From positions 1-64,000 of the forward strand of contig NZ_RLII01000004.1 of assembly GCF_004102745.1 (NCBI RefSeq): a stretch of 64,000 bases of DNA, in the 5' to 3' direction. Under the pieces are notes generated by a model, which ran no database searches, was not told the DNA's origin, and saw only the letters and a list, made by a program, of their open reading frames with translations. This DNA comes from Acetivibrio mesophilus (GTDB taxonomy: Bacteria > Bacillota > Clostridia > Acetivibrionales > Acetivibrionaceae). Shown here piece after piece: positions 36,162-44,870 of this stretch. The position numbers and the translations under genes are program-made. Numbering within the stretch: position 1 is the first letter of the stretch; each line of letters begins with the position of its first letter.

Positions 36162-36395
36162 TTATCTGTATGTACCCGGCGGCAAAATCCTGTCTAGAAG
36201 ATTTTTTATATAATCCTTGTCCTGTGAAATCTTTTTCCCAATATAATAACCTATCCCAACACATATTGCAATAAATGCCGTCTGGAAGAAACCTATAATT
36301 AAAATACAAACGGCTAAAATAAAGCCCGTGAGTGCTCCATTTATCTCCCCATAATGGGATTTGTAAAACTCAATCACTTTCTCTTTATTTGTCAT
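36162..36395 (-). CDS. Small DUF2273 membrane protein
   Basis: 77 residues from the ATG at 36395, with GGAGG 7 bases upstream; an earlier GTG or ATG-like start would overlap amaP more deeply. A short cytoplasmic N-terminus is followed by GALTGFILAVCILIIGFF and a second hydrophobic stretch ending in GYYIGKKI. This is the DUF2273 family that is almost always next to AmaP and Asp23-like genes, as here. It is thought to be part of the cell-envelope stress or anchoring system of Firmicutes; its exact role is unknown. Confidence 0.85.
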   Translation of the reverse strand: MTNKEKVIEFYKSHYGEINGALTGFILAVCILIIGFFQTAFIAICVGIGYYIGKKISQDKDYIKNLLDRILPPGTYR

Positions 36396-36408
36396 AAAAA
36401 AACCTCCA

Positions 36409-36957
36409 TCACTCAACTCTGGACCTATAACCGATATATGTATTTTCCACCGATACCTTTACTTCACTTACTCCAATACCAGTAGTTTCTTCAACAGACT
36501 TTTTAACCTTCAGCTGAATATCCTCAAGAAGAGCGGGAATATTTATATCGGGCATCACTATTGTCTTTATACATATCACAACATTATCCCCGTGCTTTGT
36601 CACATAGGCCTTGTTATCCTTAACACCTCCAAGCTTTCTTGAAGCAGCAAGGGCTATGCTTTCAATTGTATTTAATGATATTCTTATCTCTCCAACATTA
36701 TTATATTTGCTGATAGATTTTTTATCCTTGTCACTTTTTACTCCCGATAATAGAAACATGAGACTGAGGCCAAAAAAGATAAGCTCAATAATAAAGAGCA
36801 AAACCGTCAAACCCCGATCGGCCAAAATATTTGTCATAAGAAACGCCAAGGCACCGTCAAGCATTTCGGGCCTTAATGTAACAATCATGGTTATAAGCGA
36901 AATGACCGTCAGGCAAAATGCATAGAATGCCAGCAAACACCTGAAAATAATATTCAT
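36409..36957 (-). CDS. amaP: AmaP, alkaline-shock membrane anchor protein
   Basis: 182 residues with two N-terminal transmembrane helices (about 5-27 and 44-70) and a C-terminal Asp23/Gls24-like cytoplasmic domain (about 88-182, with IRISLNTIESIALAASRKLGGV). In Staphylococcus AmaP anchors Asp23 at the membrane. The gene follows the Asp23-like gene and precedes the DUF2273 gene, the standard trio. AGAGGTGA lies before the ATG. Confidence 0.88.
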   Translation of the reverse strand: MNIIFRCLLAFYAFCLTVISLITMIVTLRPEMLDGALAFLMTNILADRGLTVLLFIIELIFFGLSLMFLLSGVKSDKDKKSISKYNNVGEIRISLNTIESIALAASRKLGGVKDNKAYVTKHGDNVVICIKTIVMPDINIPALLEDIQLKVKKSVEETTGIGVSEVKVSVENTYIGYRSRVE

Positions 36958-37156
36958 ATACCACTAATCACCTCTCTTGTTTTGTCTTCTGTTACCTATT
37001 CATAATTCAAATTACATATTTTAATTCAAATTATACATTTTACTGGTATGCTAATCCAAACACAAAATCACATATACATTATATTTCATTTTACCAAAAA
37101 AATAAACCCTCACGGGTTATTAATTTAATTTTTTCCAATACTTATTTCCAATATAC

Positions 37157-37561
37157 CTATCTTACCCTAACCTGTTCCTCGTCCGTATCCTTCTTATGTT
37201 CCTTTTCAATATTTACCCCTTGAATATGGATGTTCACCTCAATTACATCAAGACCAGTCATGGTCTCAATGGCCTTTTTGACCTTTTCCTGTATATTCCA
37301 TGATACATCCGGTATTCTGCACCCGTATTCAACAATTATATATAAATCTATTGCAGCTTCCTTATCTCCAACTTCAACCTTTACTCCCTTAGATAGGTTC
37401 TTTCTCCCCAGCATCTCAGCAATTCCACCGGCAATTCCGCCGCTCATGCCAGCAACTCCCGGAACCTCCATTGCAGCAATGCCGGCAATAATAGCAACAA
37501 CCTCTTCTGAAATTTTTAGTGTCCCTCTGTCACTCAAGCTACTCTGGCTCAAATCGTCCAC
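37157..37561 (-). CDS. Asp23/Gls24 family envelope stress protein
   Basis: About 134 residues. The core has ISEEVVAIIAGIAAMEVPGVAGM, a GGIAGGIAEMLG loop and DLYIIVEYGCRIPDVSWNIQEKVKKAIETMTGL, as in Asp23/DUF322 proteins. I prefer the GTG at 37561, 10 bases from GGAGG; the ATG at 37570 is only one base from that site. Family members form abundant membrane-associated filaments anchored by AmaP, whose gene is next. It begins after the spoIIIA operon with a 94-base gap. Confidence 0.88.
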   Translation of the reverse strand: MDDLSQSSLSDRGTLKISEEVVAIIAGIAAMEVPGVAGMSGGIAGGIAEMLGRKNLSKGVKVEVGDKEAAIDLYIIVEYGCRIPDVSWNIQEKVKKAIETMTGLDVIEVNIHIQGVNIEKEHKKDTDEEQVRVR

Positions 37562-37664
37562 TTTATACATACCTCCTTTGCTGCAATTTAACCGTTAGGT
37601 TTTGCCAACATCAAATATTATAACACCATGAAATTATATTATCAACTTTGGGAAACACAAATTT

Positions 37665-38324
37665 TTAGAACTTACTGGTTACATGAACATCAGCTATATC
37701 CACTCCAGCCTGCCGTGAAGCTATTTCTGCAATTTGTGCCACGTCTACCGATGAAATACTCGGAGCTTTTACCACCACATCTACGCTGCCATCATCCCCA
37801 AAGAATACTACCACATCACTAAACCCTTTATTTTTTATCAATGTTTCAATTCTCATTTCCCTATCGGAATTGTCCAGAATCTTCAACATTTGCTCATAAG
37901 CCTGAGATTTTTGATCTTCTGTGGCATTCGAATCATTAGTAATCTTTTCTAATTCCTCCTTGTCTCTTGCCCTTGTTACATCCTTATCCATCTTCGCCTG
38001 TGCAAAAAACTCATTTGCTTCCTTTGAAGCCTGAACCGCCTTGTTTTCCTGTTTATTCTTATCCTTGTTGTTTTCCTCTTTTCTATCTTCCTTCTTATCC
38101 TGCTTCTTTTCCTCCTTTTTTTCCTCTTCCAAAACCATTGTGTTATCAACATATAATGCTTCCCCCAAACGTGCGGTTTCATCATCAGATTGACTCACCG
38201 CTATGTCATCCGAGTCACTTACAGACACACCGCTTTTATTGTAGCTGTACTGTAAATATCCTGCTACAACAATCATAAGAACCAAAGACAATACAACAAT
38301 TTGTTTTCTCTTTAAAACCATCAT
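37665..38324 (-). CDS. spoIIIAH: SpoIIIAH, sporulation channel protein
   Basis: 219 residues with a short N-terminal transmembrane segment (about 7-26), a long Lys/Glu-rich region (about 65-105) and a C-terminal ring-building domain (about 125-219) with FAQAKMDKDVTRARDKEEL and VVFFGDDGSVDVVVKA. In the mother-cell membrane it pairs with SpoIIQ across the intermembrane space. It is the last gene of the spoIIIA operon. GGGGG lies 7 bases before the ATG. Confidence 0.94.
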   Translation of the reverse strand: MMVLKRKQIVVLSLVLMIVVAGYLQYSYNKSGVSVSDSDDIAVSQSDDETARLGEALYVDNTMVLEEEKKEEKKQDKKEDRKEENNKDKNKQENKAVQASKEANEFFAQAKMDKDVTRARDKEELEKITNDSNATEDQKSQAYEQMLKILDNSDREMRIETLIKNKGFSDVVVFFGDDGSVDVVVKAPSISSVDVAQIAEIASRQAGVDIADVHVTSKF

Positions 38325-38429
38325 TAATAATCCCCCTTTATGGCATATGATTTATAGTAAACTGTTTTTTAGTAAATATATATTATATTTCCAAGGATTT
38401 TATATCTATATAAATCGCATTTGATAAAT

Positions 38430-39053
38430 TTATTTTCCCCCTTCCACAACCTGTATCTTGTGAATAGGAATATCCAACAAAACTTTGACCGAGTTTATAA
38501 GATTCTCTCTCACTGTTGCATCCGATGCACCTTCCGCAACTATCAGTACACCTTTCACCTCCGGCATAAGCTCCTTTGCAATAATGGGCTTTTTTACACC
38601 TTTATCACTCTCCTCATACACAACACTGCTTTCATAACTGCTTTGAACAGCCTTTCGTGTACCTCCCGAACTGTCCTTCTCATCTGTACTGTTGTCATTT
38701 CTCCTCGTATTGGTATAAGGAACTATCTCTTTTCCCGACGCATAAGTGATCATTACAGTGACTTTACCCACGCCGTGAATTTTAGCCAGTATATTTTCTA
38801 TATCTTTTTCCATCTCAGATTTCCCATCACTGACATCCACATTTAAAACTTCCTGAGTATCTCCCAAACCTTCACTATTTATGACGTTGCTCTCGTCTTT
38901 TTTCTTATTATTACCACCAAACAGAGTTCCTCCGGCGATTATTATAATCACACCAATTATAATAAGTATGACCAGATTTTCGCCCCATTTACTGTTTTTA
39001 TCTTTATCCAACATGCTCTTAAGACGATCTATAGTTTCTTTTATTTTGCCCAT
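38430..39053 (-). CDS. spoIIIAG: SpoIIIAG, sporulation channel ring protein
   Basis: 207 residues from the ATG at 39053 with AGGAGG upstream. One transmembrane segment (about 24-42, LVILIIIGVIIIIAGG) is followed by the ring-building domain with VTVMITYASGKEIVPYTNT and GVLIVAEGASDATVRENLINSVKVLLDIP. It forms the large ring of the feeding-tube channel between mother cell and forespore. It is directly after spoIIIAF. Confidence 0.93.
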   Translation of the reverse strand: MGKIKETIDRLKSMLDKDKNSKWGENLVILIIIGVIIIIAGGTLFGGNNKKKDESNVINSEGLGDTQEVLNVDVSDGKSEMEKDIENILAKIHGVGKVTVMITYASGKEIVPYTNTRRNDNSTDEKDSSGGTRKAVQSSYESSVVYEESDKGVKKPIIAKELMPEVKGVLIVAEGASDATVRENLINSVKVLLDIPIHKIQVVEGGK

Positions 39054-39063
39054 TTTATCCTCC

Positions 39064-39690
39064 TTAATCCTCTTCAAGAGAAATCACAATATCCTCTTTT
39101 TGTACATTCAAAAGCCTGGCTACTTTATCTTCCAGCTCAAATCTTATTTTCTCATCAAGCTGTTTTTCGTGTTGCTGTTCAATATCCTCGGATTGACCAA
39201 GGTCAATTTCCACCTTCTTTACACTTAAAACACGTTTTATTCCTTCGTCCTCATCTTCCAAAGACAGATACAAATAAACCTTTTTCACTTCTCCAAACCT
39301 CTCGGATGTATAGTCTTCATTGATTATGATATCGGCCTTTGCATCTTTTATTCCTTCAATATTCTGTGTTATTGACTTGAGTTGCGCTATAATCTTTTCT
39401 CTATATACATTTGTTATCTGCCTTATTTGCTTTTCCTCCAAGACCTCACTGTTTATCATCACCTCCTTCTTATCTATGTAATTACTGCCCGCCATCTGAA
39501 ATTCACCAAGGGCAATTCCACTTCCAACCAATTTTAGAAGTGGATTTATAAGACCGATTACCAGAATAAATCCGGTAACCAGATTTACAATCTTTTTTGT
39601 TTTGCCCGAAGGTATCAACATCTCTATCAACATAATGAATACTACAAGAGTCACGACATTTAGAACCCAGTTTTTTAAAAAGTCTATCAT
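39064..39690 (-). CDS. spoIIIAF: SpoIIIAF, stage III sporulation membrane protein
   Basis: 208 residues with two hydrophobic N-terminal segments (about 8-24 and 33-52, with LVTGFILVIGLINPLLKL) and a soluble C-terminal domain related to ring-building motifs. It is part of the SpoIIIA-SpoIIQ complex. GGAGG precedes the ATG. It lies between spoIIIAE and spoIIIAG as in all known operons. Confidence 0.92.
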   Translation of the reverse strand: MIDFLKNWVLNVVTLVVFIMLIEMLIPSGKTKKIVNLVTGFILVIGLINPLLKLVGSGIALGEFQMAGSNYIDKKEVMINSEVLEEKQIRQITNVYREKIIAQLKSITQNIEGIKDAKADIIINEDYTSERFGEVKKVYLYLSLEDEDEGIKRVLSVKKVEIDLGQSEDIEQQHEKQLDEKIRFELEDKVARLLNVQKEDIVISLEED

Positions 39691-39723
39691 TTTTTCCTCC
39701 GTATATTAGAAAAATAATTCAAA

Positions 39724-40953
39724 TTATCTTATCATTGTACTGATGTTGCTAGCCAATATTAGGGCTGTAACGGTTATTAGAAACATAAATGCCACAGAAG
39801 CTGCAATCCCTAAAATATAGGTCATGGAATTGGTAACATCACTTATACACTTTATAATTCGCCCTTCTGCCAAAGGCTCCAAAAGTACACAGGTCATTCT
39901 ATATAAGAGGATGATTGCAAGCATTTTCACCAACGGTAGAAGGCATATTACTATAATTCCTATCATAATCGCCACTCCCACGGCATTCTTAATCAGAAGA
40001 GTACAGCCAATTACTGCGTCAGCAGCATCAGCCAAATATTTTCCTGCCACAGGAATAAATGCACTTATAGCAAATTTTGCAGTTTTGCTTGTTACTCCAT
40101 CAACAACCGCTCCCAAAGAGCCTTGAATCGAGACAATTGCCACAAAGAGCGTAAGAATAAGCCCTAAAGTCCATTGCGTTACATGTTTTAAGAAACCAGC
40201 GAGTCTTGATATCTGAACCTTATCGGATATATTGTCCACTATGGATATAACGGTGGACAGTATGATAAGAGGTATTAGTAAATTCTTTATTATTGTGGCA
40301 CTAACCTGTACTATCATTATGAGTACCGGCTGCAATACACCTCCCGATGAAATATTTCCAGATGATATAATCAGTGTTATCAAAACCGGTATCGATGAAT
40401 ACATAAAGTTTACCATTCGGTCTATTATTTCTGTTCCAGCCTTTACCACAGAGCTGAAGCTTATTAATAGGATGGATACCAGCACTATATAGCACACATA
40501 AAAAGCTAGCTCTCCCACACCCTTATTTAAAAAAGATGTCTGAAGATTATTAAGGACTGCGCACAGCGCTACCAAAACTATAAGTTTTATCAATATGTCC
40601 ATGTTCAAATAAATCTCTTCAAAGAGATAGCCTAAAATCCTGTTCGCCGTATTCGGTACATCAAATTCAAACCGCCCCTTAGCCACATCCCGGATTATCT
40701 TCTCCGGATCGTAGCCCGGCATGATTTCATCAATATTTTCATCCTTATACTTTTGAAGCTCTTTCTCAATGGAACCAATTTCATCCATCTCAATCTGTTC
40801 ATCAATAATTCTGTCCTCTATATTCTCGTCCTGAACGTTTACTTCACCTTCGTTATTGGCATATACCGGCAAAGGGTTAGAATATGCACATGTCAATACA
40901 ATAAACAGGATGAATAGTAAAATGCATTTCGTATAATATCTTTTGTTTTTCAT
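39724..40953 (-). CDS. spoIIIAE: SpoIIIAE, stage III sporulation membrane protein
   Basis: 409 residues from the ATG at 40953 (GGGG and AAGG upstream). A signal peptide-like N-terminus, an acidic soluble part (about 30-115) and seven or so transmembrane helices follow. The FIPVAGKYLADAADAVIGC and GVTSKTAKFAISA segments are typical of the family. It is the polytopic core of the SpoIIIA complex, resembling type III secretion export parts. Confidence 0.93.
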   Translation of the reverse strand: MKNKRYYTKCILLFILFIVLTCAYSNPLPVYANNEGEVNVQDENIEDRIIDEQIEMDEIGSIEKELQKYKDENIDEIMPGYDPEKIIRDVAKGRFEFDVPNTANRILGYLFEEIYLNMDILIKLIVLVALCAVLNNLQTSFLNKGVGELAFYVCYIVLVSILLISFSSVVKAGTEIIDRMVNFMYSSIPVLITLIISSGNISSGGVLQPVLIMIVQVSATIIKNLLIPLIILSTVISIVDNISDKVQISRLAGFLKHVTQWTLGLILTLFVAIVSIQGSLGAVVDGVTSKTAKFAISAFIPVAGKYLADAADAVIGCTLLIKNAVGVAIMIGIIVICLLPLVKMLAIILLYRMTCVLLEPLAEGRIIKCISDVTNSMTYILGIAASVAFMFLITVTALILASNISTMIR

Positions 40954-41048
40954 ACACCTTTTCCCCATTCACATAATTCTAATAAGTGCAACTTTCCACA
41001 AAGAAAGCCAACAAATATAAATATCCTTAAGGAGCTTGTTTACTTTCT

Positions 41049-41435
41049 TTAAGGCATAACACTGATTATGAGATCTAAAAGCGAGGTTATTATGGGTACT
41101 GCCATAACAACAATAATTACTTTTCCTGCCAGCTCTACTTTGGATGCAATTGCCCCCTCTCCCGCATCCCTGCATACCTCAGCACCGAATTCAGCGATAT
41201 AGGCAATACCCACAATTTTCAAAAGGGTATTGATATAAACCATATCAATGTTCACTCTTTCGGCATAGCTATTTAATAAGTCCACAACAGCTGTAATCTT
41301 CCCCAGTATAACCAGAAATATAATTATTCCCGTAACCAGACTGATTTGCAATGCCATCTCGGGCCTGTGGGATTTAAGGAGCAAAGCAATTATTGTAGCA
41401 ACCAAGGCCAAGCCGATAATCTGAAATATTTCCAT
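41049..41435 (-). CDS. spoIIIAD: SpoIIIAD, stage III sporulation membrane protein
   Basis: 128 residues from the ATG at 41435, 9 bases from AGGCGG; an ATG three codons upstream touches that site. It has four hydrophobic segments and the conserved YINTLLKIVGIAYIAEFGAEVCRDAGE block shared with SpoIIIAC. It is a subunit of the SpoIIIA complex in the mother-cell membrane around the forespore. Confidence 0.94.
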   Translation of the reverse strand: MEIFQIIGLALVATIIALLLKSHRPEMALQISLVTGIIIFLVILGKITAVVDLLNSYAERVNIDMVYINTLLKIVGIAYIAEFGAEVCRDAGEGAIASKVELAGKVIIVVMAVPIITSLLDLIISVMP

Positions 41436-41460
41436 TTTTATCATCCGCCTCTAAGAAGTC

Positions 41461-41655
41461 TTAAAACTGAAATAGCGTTTTTACTGTATCAAACAGATTC
41501 GCTATTTCCTTAACTATCATCATTAAGACTACAACCAATCCTGCCAAAGTAGTCATCATGGCCTGTTCTTCTCTTCCGGATTTGTTTAGCAATGCATTCA
41601 AAACAGATACCAAAATTCCTATTGCCGCTATTCTAAAAATCAAATCTATATTCAT
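41461..41655 (-). CDS. spoIIIAC: SpoIIIAC, small sporulation membrane protein
   Basis: 64 residues from the ATG at 41655, with GGAGG upstream. Two transmembrane helices surround LLNKSGREEQAMMTTLAG, which is the family core. The frame is open for 20 more codons upstream, but the 64-residue form has the usual length. It is paired with spoIIIAD, with which it shares ancestry. Confidence 0.93.
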   Translation of the reverse strand: MNIDLIFRIAAIGILVSVLNALLNKSGREEQAMMTTLAGLVVVLMMIVKEIANLFDTVKTLFQF

Positions 41656-41758
41656 ATCTGTTTTTCTCCTCCGTATTTTACTTTTATAAGCGACCCTCTC
41701 CCAAATTGGAATCAAGTTTGCCTCTTATAGTACAAGTATATTCACAACCACTTCAAAA

Positions 41759-42280
41759 TTAGAACAATATAATGATTATTGCCAAACCACCGAGTATCCC
41801 CAAATTTCTGTACATGGCTTCATTCTTTATTCTCAGCTCTTCTGCCTTTTGCTCCTGAAGCTTCAACTGATTAATCGTAAGCCTAATGTTTTTTATCTGT
41901 CCCTCAACATCGGAGCTTCCGAGCATTTTCCCAAAGGAAATAATTATTTCCTCATCTTCACTATTTAAGGATGTATTTTTTATATTTTCCTTCACAGCCT
42001 TGGTCCAGGCTTCACTGGCATTAAGCCCTGCCTCGTTCTCAAGAGCATCCACCGTTCCCTTGAAAAAAGCCGAAACACCACTATCGTCATACATGTATAT
42101 TTTTAAGAAAGCATCCTTGAGAACATTAGACATAAAGCTTATTTCATTCTCAAATATCTGAAGAAACCCTTGCAGGGTTCTTAGTTCCCCGGGTCTTTTA
42201 GAGCATCGCCTCGAGTACATATATCCTAAGAGAGTACTCGATACAAGAACAATCAAACTCCCAATGATTTTAAGCAACAT
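41759..42280 (-). CDS. spoIIIAB: SpoIIIAB, stage III sporulation protein
   Basis: 173 residues with an N-terminal membrane segment (about 3-20), the conserved RRCSKRPGELRTLQGFLQIFENEI, a soluble helical domain resembling GspF, and a C-terminal hydrophobic helix (about 158-173). It acts with the SpoIIIAA ATPase. AGGAG precedes the ATG. It starts 2 bases after the spoIIIAA stop. Confidence 0.93.
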   Translation of the reverse strand: MLLKIIGSLIVLVSSTLLGYMYSRRCSKRPGELRTLQGFLQIFENEISFMSNVLKDAFLKIYMYDDSGVSAFFKGTVDALENEAGLNASEAWTKAVKENIKNTSLNSEDEEIIISFGKMLGSSDVEGQIKNIRLTINQLKLQEQKAEELRIKNEAMYRNLGILGGLAIIIILF

Positions 42281-42282
42281 AT

Positions 42283-43293
42283 TTATTCTCCTTTGTATAA
42301 AATACTCATATTGGTTCCGTCAATTATCTCTTCAACCGTCCCGGGGCCCTTTCTCGCACTCAAGACTATATATCTTTCAAACATATTTTCGTCCATTAGG
42401 CTCAAGACCTCCTTCCGGCTCTTTAATTCGGAAATATTGTATCCGTGCGCTGTGGATATTACCTTTACCCCTGCATTTAGTACCTGACTTAAAGCATCCT
42501 TATCCCCCTTGCTTCCTATTTCATCCGTTACTATCACATCGGGCGACATGGAGCGTAGCATCATTATCATTCCAATTTGCTTAGGACATGCATCGAGTAC
42601 ATCCGTCCTTGTTCCGACCCTGTTCTGAGGCACTCCCTTATAACATGCTGCAATTTCCGATCGTTCATCTATAACTCCTACCTTAAGTCCCTTAAAACCA
42701 ATTTCGTCAATACCATCACTAATAACCCTCGTTATGTCTCTCAACAAGGTTGTTTTCCCACATTGGGGGGGAGATACAATTAAAGTGTTGTATACATGCT
42801 TTTCATTGCTGATGATATATTTCAGAACTTTTGAGGAGCATCCGTTTACTTCCCTGGCTATTCTTATATTTAGTCCGGAAACATCCTTAATGTTTTTTAT
42901 GATATCTCCATTTAACACAACGCGTCCGGCAATACCTACTCTATGGCCTCCCCTTATAGTCAAAAACCCGTTCCTTATTTCATCCTGAAAAGCATAAATC
43001 GAGTTCTCGCTTATAAGCTCCAGGGTCTTTATTATCTGTTCCTGGCTTACATAAAACAGATTTATCCTGCTTGTTGTAAGTTTGCCGTCCAGATTAACAA
43101 AAAAACTTCCCATTTTGCTTTGGACCATCAAAGGCTTATTTGCCCTAAGCCTTATCTCTTCTGCGGTCATCAATTCTGTCACTGCAATCCTTTTTAAGAC
43201 CTCTCTTATCTGCGGACATATCATTCTTAATATGTCCTTCTCAAAGCTCTGTACTTCCTCAACACTAAAAACCCAATTTTCTTTTGTAACCAT
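42283..43293 (-). CDS. spoIIIAA: SpoIIIAA, ATPase of the spoIIIA complex
   Basis: 336 residues of the secretion ATPase class. The N-terminal domain includes GFLTIRGGHRVGIAGR. Walker A is PPQCGKTT (175-182), Walker B is in PDVIVTDEIG, and the C-terminal part has STAHGYNISEL. It should power assembly or transport of the SpoIIIA-SpoIIQ channel and is made in the mother cell. It is the first gene of the operon, preceded by a sigma-E-like promoter at 43335-43363. Confidence 0.95.
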   Translation of the reverse strand: MVTKENWVFSVEEVQSFEKDILRMICPQIREVLKRIAVTELMTAEEIRLRANKPLMVQSKMGSFFVNLDGKLTTSRINLFYVSQEQIIKTLELISENSIYAFQDEIRNGFLTIRGGHRVGIAGRVVLNGDIIKNIKDVSGLNIRIAREVNGCSSKVLKYIISNEKHVYNTLIVSPPQCGKTTLLRDITRVISDGIDEIGFKGLKVGVIDERSEIAACYKGVPQNRVGTRTDVLDACPKQIGMIMMLRSMSPDVIVTDEIGSKGDKDALSQVLNAGVKVISTAHGYNISELKSRKEVLSLMDENMFERYIVLSARKGPGTVEEIIDGTNMSILYKGE

Positions 43294-43334
43294 AAAAGCC
43301 CCCCTGCTTTCACATAACTCCTACTAACGCTTGT

Positions 43335-43363
43335 AATATATGAAACATATCAATTCCTATTCA
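43335..43363 (-). promoter_or_regulatory. Candidate sigma-E promoter of the spoIIIA operon
   Basis: On the minus strand TGAATAG (43363-43357) and CATATATT (43342-43335) fit the sigma-E -35 and -10 elements with a 14-base gap. The start would be about 43328, 35 bases before the spoIIIAA ATG. In Bacillus the spoIIIA operon is read by sigma-E, so the context is right. Confidence 0.55.
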
Positions 43364-43419
43364 ATTAATTCTGCCTCTTATTTATTAATATTAGGATTTG
43401 TCCAATTTTATGACAAAAA

Positions 43420-43483
43420 AGCTCGGGACATCAAGTCCTTTCCCTTATGCCTCTTTCATTTCACTCCAAGAGACCAAATAAAA
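43420..43483. repeat. Dispersed 64-bp palindromic repeat, copy B
   Basis: Ungapped match to 25151-25214 with about 10 differences. Hairpin parts are GGGAC/GTCC and GCCTCTT/AAGAGACC around the shared TCATTTCA loop. As in copy A, a terminator hairpin follows directly on the plus strand. On the minus strand the copy ends in GTCCCGAGCTTTTTT, a terminator-like end. Confidence 0.75.
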
Positions 43484-43524
43484 AGAATGGACACGGAATA
43501 AAAATTTCCATGTCCATTCTTTTT
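43480..43524. terminator. Terminator after the CD1247-type gene
   Basis: AAAAAGAATGGACA at 43480-43493 pairs perfectly with TGTCCATTCTTTTT at 43511-43524, with a smaller GGAA/TTCC stem inside the loop. On the minus strand it lies 20 bases after the stop at 43544 and ends in a T-run. It separates efp and its partner from the spoIIIA operon. Confidence 0.85.
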
Positions 43525-43543
43525 ATAAGTAAACTGAAATCTA

Positions 43544-43957
43544 TTATTTGTCTTCTTCCTCATGAGCACAATCTTCACAATCGCAATCCCATTCGAAAGC
43601 TATTTCTTGATTGCAATGAGGGCAATCAAATGTATCGCAATCACAACTTATCATATCCTCAGTAAGATCAAATACTTCGTTGCAATGAGGGCACTCTATC
43701 TGAGCAATAACGTCATCGTCATCATCTTCTTCCTCATCAAATAAGATTCTCGCAAACTCTTCCAAATCCTCATCAATGCTATCAACCTGTTCTTCCAACT
43801 GCTCCTGAACTTCTTCGATATCTTCTACAGCCAATGCAATATCATCAAGTACTTCAATCATTGCCCTTAAAAGCTTTCCTTCATTAGCTGAATCATCGAT
43901 TTTCATACCCTCTGCAAGTCCCTTTAAATATGAGACTCTTTCCTTTATGAAGCTCAT
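43544..43957 (-). CDS. CD1247-type acidic zinc-ribbon protein
   Basis: 137 residues. The N-terminal helical part (FIKERVSYLKGLAEGMKIDD) matches the CD1247 N-terminal domain of Clostridia. A highly acidic coiled middle (about 45-85) follows, and the C-terminus has two CPHC pairs plus further CDC motifs (about 89-132), likely a zinc ribbon or two. The function is unknown. It sits between efp and spoIIIAA, a conserved place in Clostridia. GGGAGG precedes the ATG. Confidence 0.82.
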   Translation of the reverse strand: MSFIKERVSYLKGLAEGMKIDDSANEGKLLRAMIEVLDDIALAVEDIEEVQEQLEEQVDSIDEDLEEFARILFDEEEDDDDDVIAQIECPHCNEVFDLTEDMISCDCDTFDCPHCNQEIAFEWDCDCEDCAHEEEDK

Positions 43958-44097
43958 AAAATACCTCCCGTATGTTATATTTAATTAACCTGTATACTTT
44001 AAAAGCAAAAATATACCGAGGTCTGCCTTCAATACAAATTAAGTTGGAAGTGACCTCTTGCATTGTCTTTACTTCCAACCCTAGTATATTATAACCA

Positions 44098-44655
44098 CTA
44101 TACTCTTTCCATATACTCTCCGGTTCTGGTGTCAATTCTTATAACGTCACCTACGTTAACAAACAGCGGAACCTTGATAGAAGCTCCCGTCTCAACAGTA
44201 GCAGGCTTTGTTGCACCAGTAGCCGTATCACCCTTAAAGCCAGGTTCTGTTTCGGTTACTTCAAGCTCAACAAAGTTTGGAGGCTCTATTCCAAAAACAT
44301 TACCTTTATGAGAAAGAATTTTTACAACCACATTCTCTTTTACAAACTTAAGTGCATCACCGATCTTATCCTGTCCTAACGGTGTTTGCTCAAAGGTTTC
44401 AACATCCATGAAATAATACAGGTCTCCATCGTTATATAAATATTGCATGTCCTTTCTTTCAATATGCGCTTTTGGCATCTTGTCAGTTGGGTTAAAAGTT
44501 CTTTCAACAGTAGCACCTGTCACTATGTTTTTTAATTTAGTCCTAACAAAAGCAGCTCCCTTACCTGGTTTAACGTGCTGGAACTCAACAACTTGAAATA
44601 TCTGTCCATCGAGCTCAAAAGTTGCTCCATTTCTAAAATCGCCAGCTGAAATCAT
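44098..44655 (-). CDS. efp: Elongation factor P
   Basis: 185 residues with the three beta-barrel EF-P domains. The KOW-like N-terminal domain has the loop [10 protein letters not shown] with Lys32 at the modified tip. The OB domains include [19 protein letters not shown] and the C-terminal [17 protein letters not shown]. It relieves ribosome stalling at proline runs. TTGGAGGGA precedes the ATG. It follows the Xaa-Pro peptidase gene, the common pairing. Confidence 0.97.
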   Translation of the reverse strand: MISAGDFRNGATFELDGQIFQVVEFQHVKPGKGAAFVRTKLKNIVTGATVERTFNPTDKMPKAHIERKDMQYLYNDGDLYYFMDVETFEQTPLGQDKIGDALKFVKENVVVKILSHKGNVFGIEPPNFVELEVTETEPGFKGDTATGATKPATVETGASIKVPLFVNVGDVIRIDTRTGEYMERV

Positions 44656-44870
44656 TTAAAATCCCTCCAAAAATATTTCTTTATATAACATAAGTCACAG
44701 GCCCTATGAATACTTATATCAGTATAATTGAGCTTTATTCCAACTTATGCATATTTTTACTATTCTCATAATAAATCTATTATTACAAACCTATAGTTAA
44801 TATTAAATTAAAATCGCAACTATTTCAAGATAAAATTTTCTTTTATAGTAAAAATATAAGCTTTATGTTC

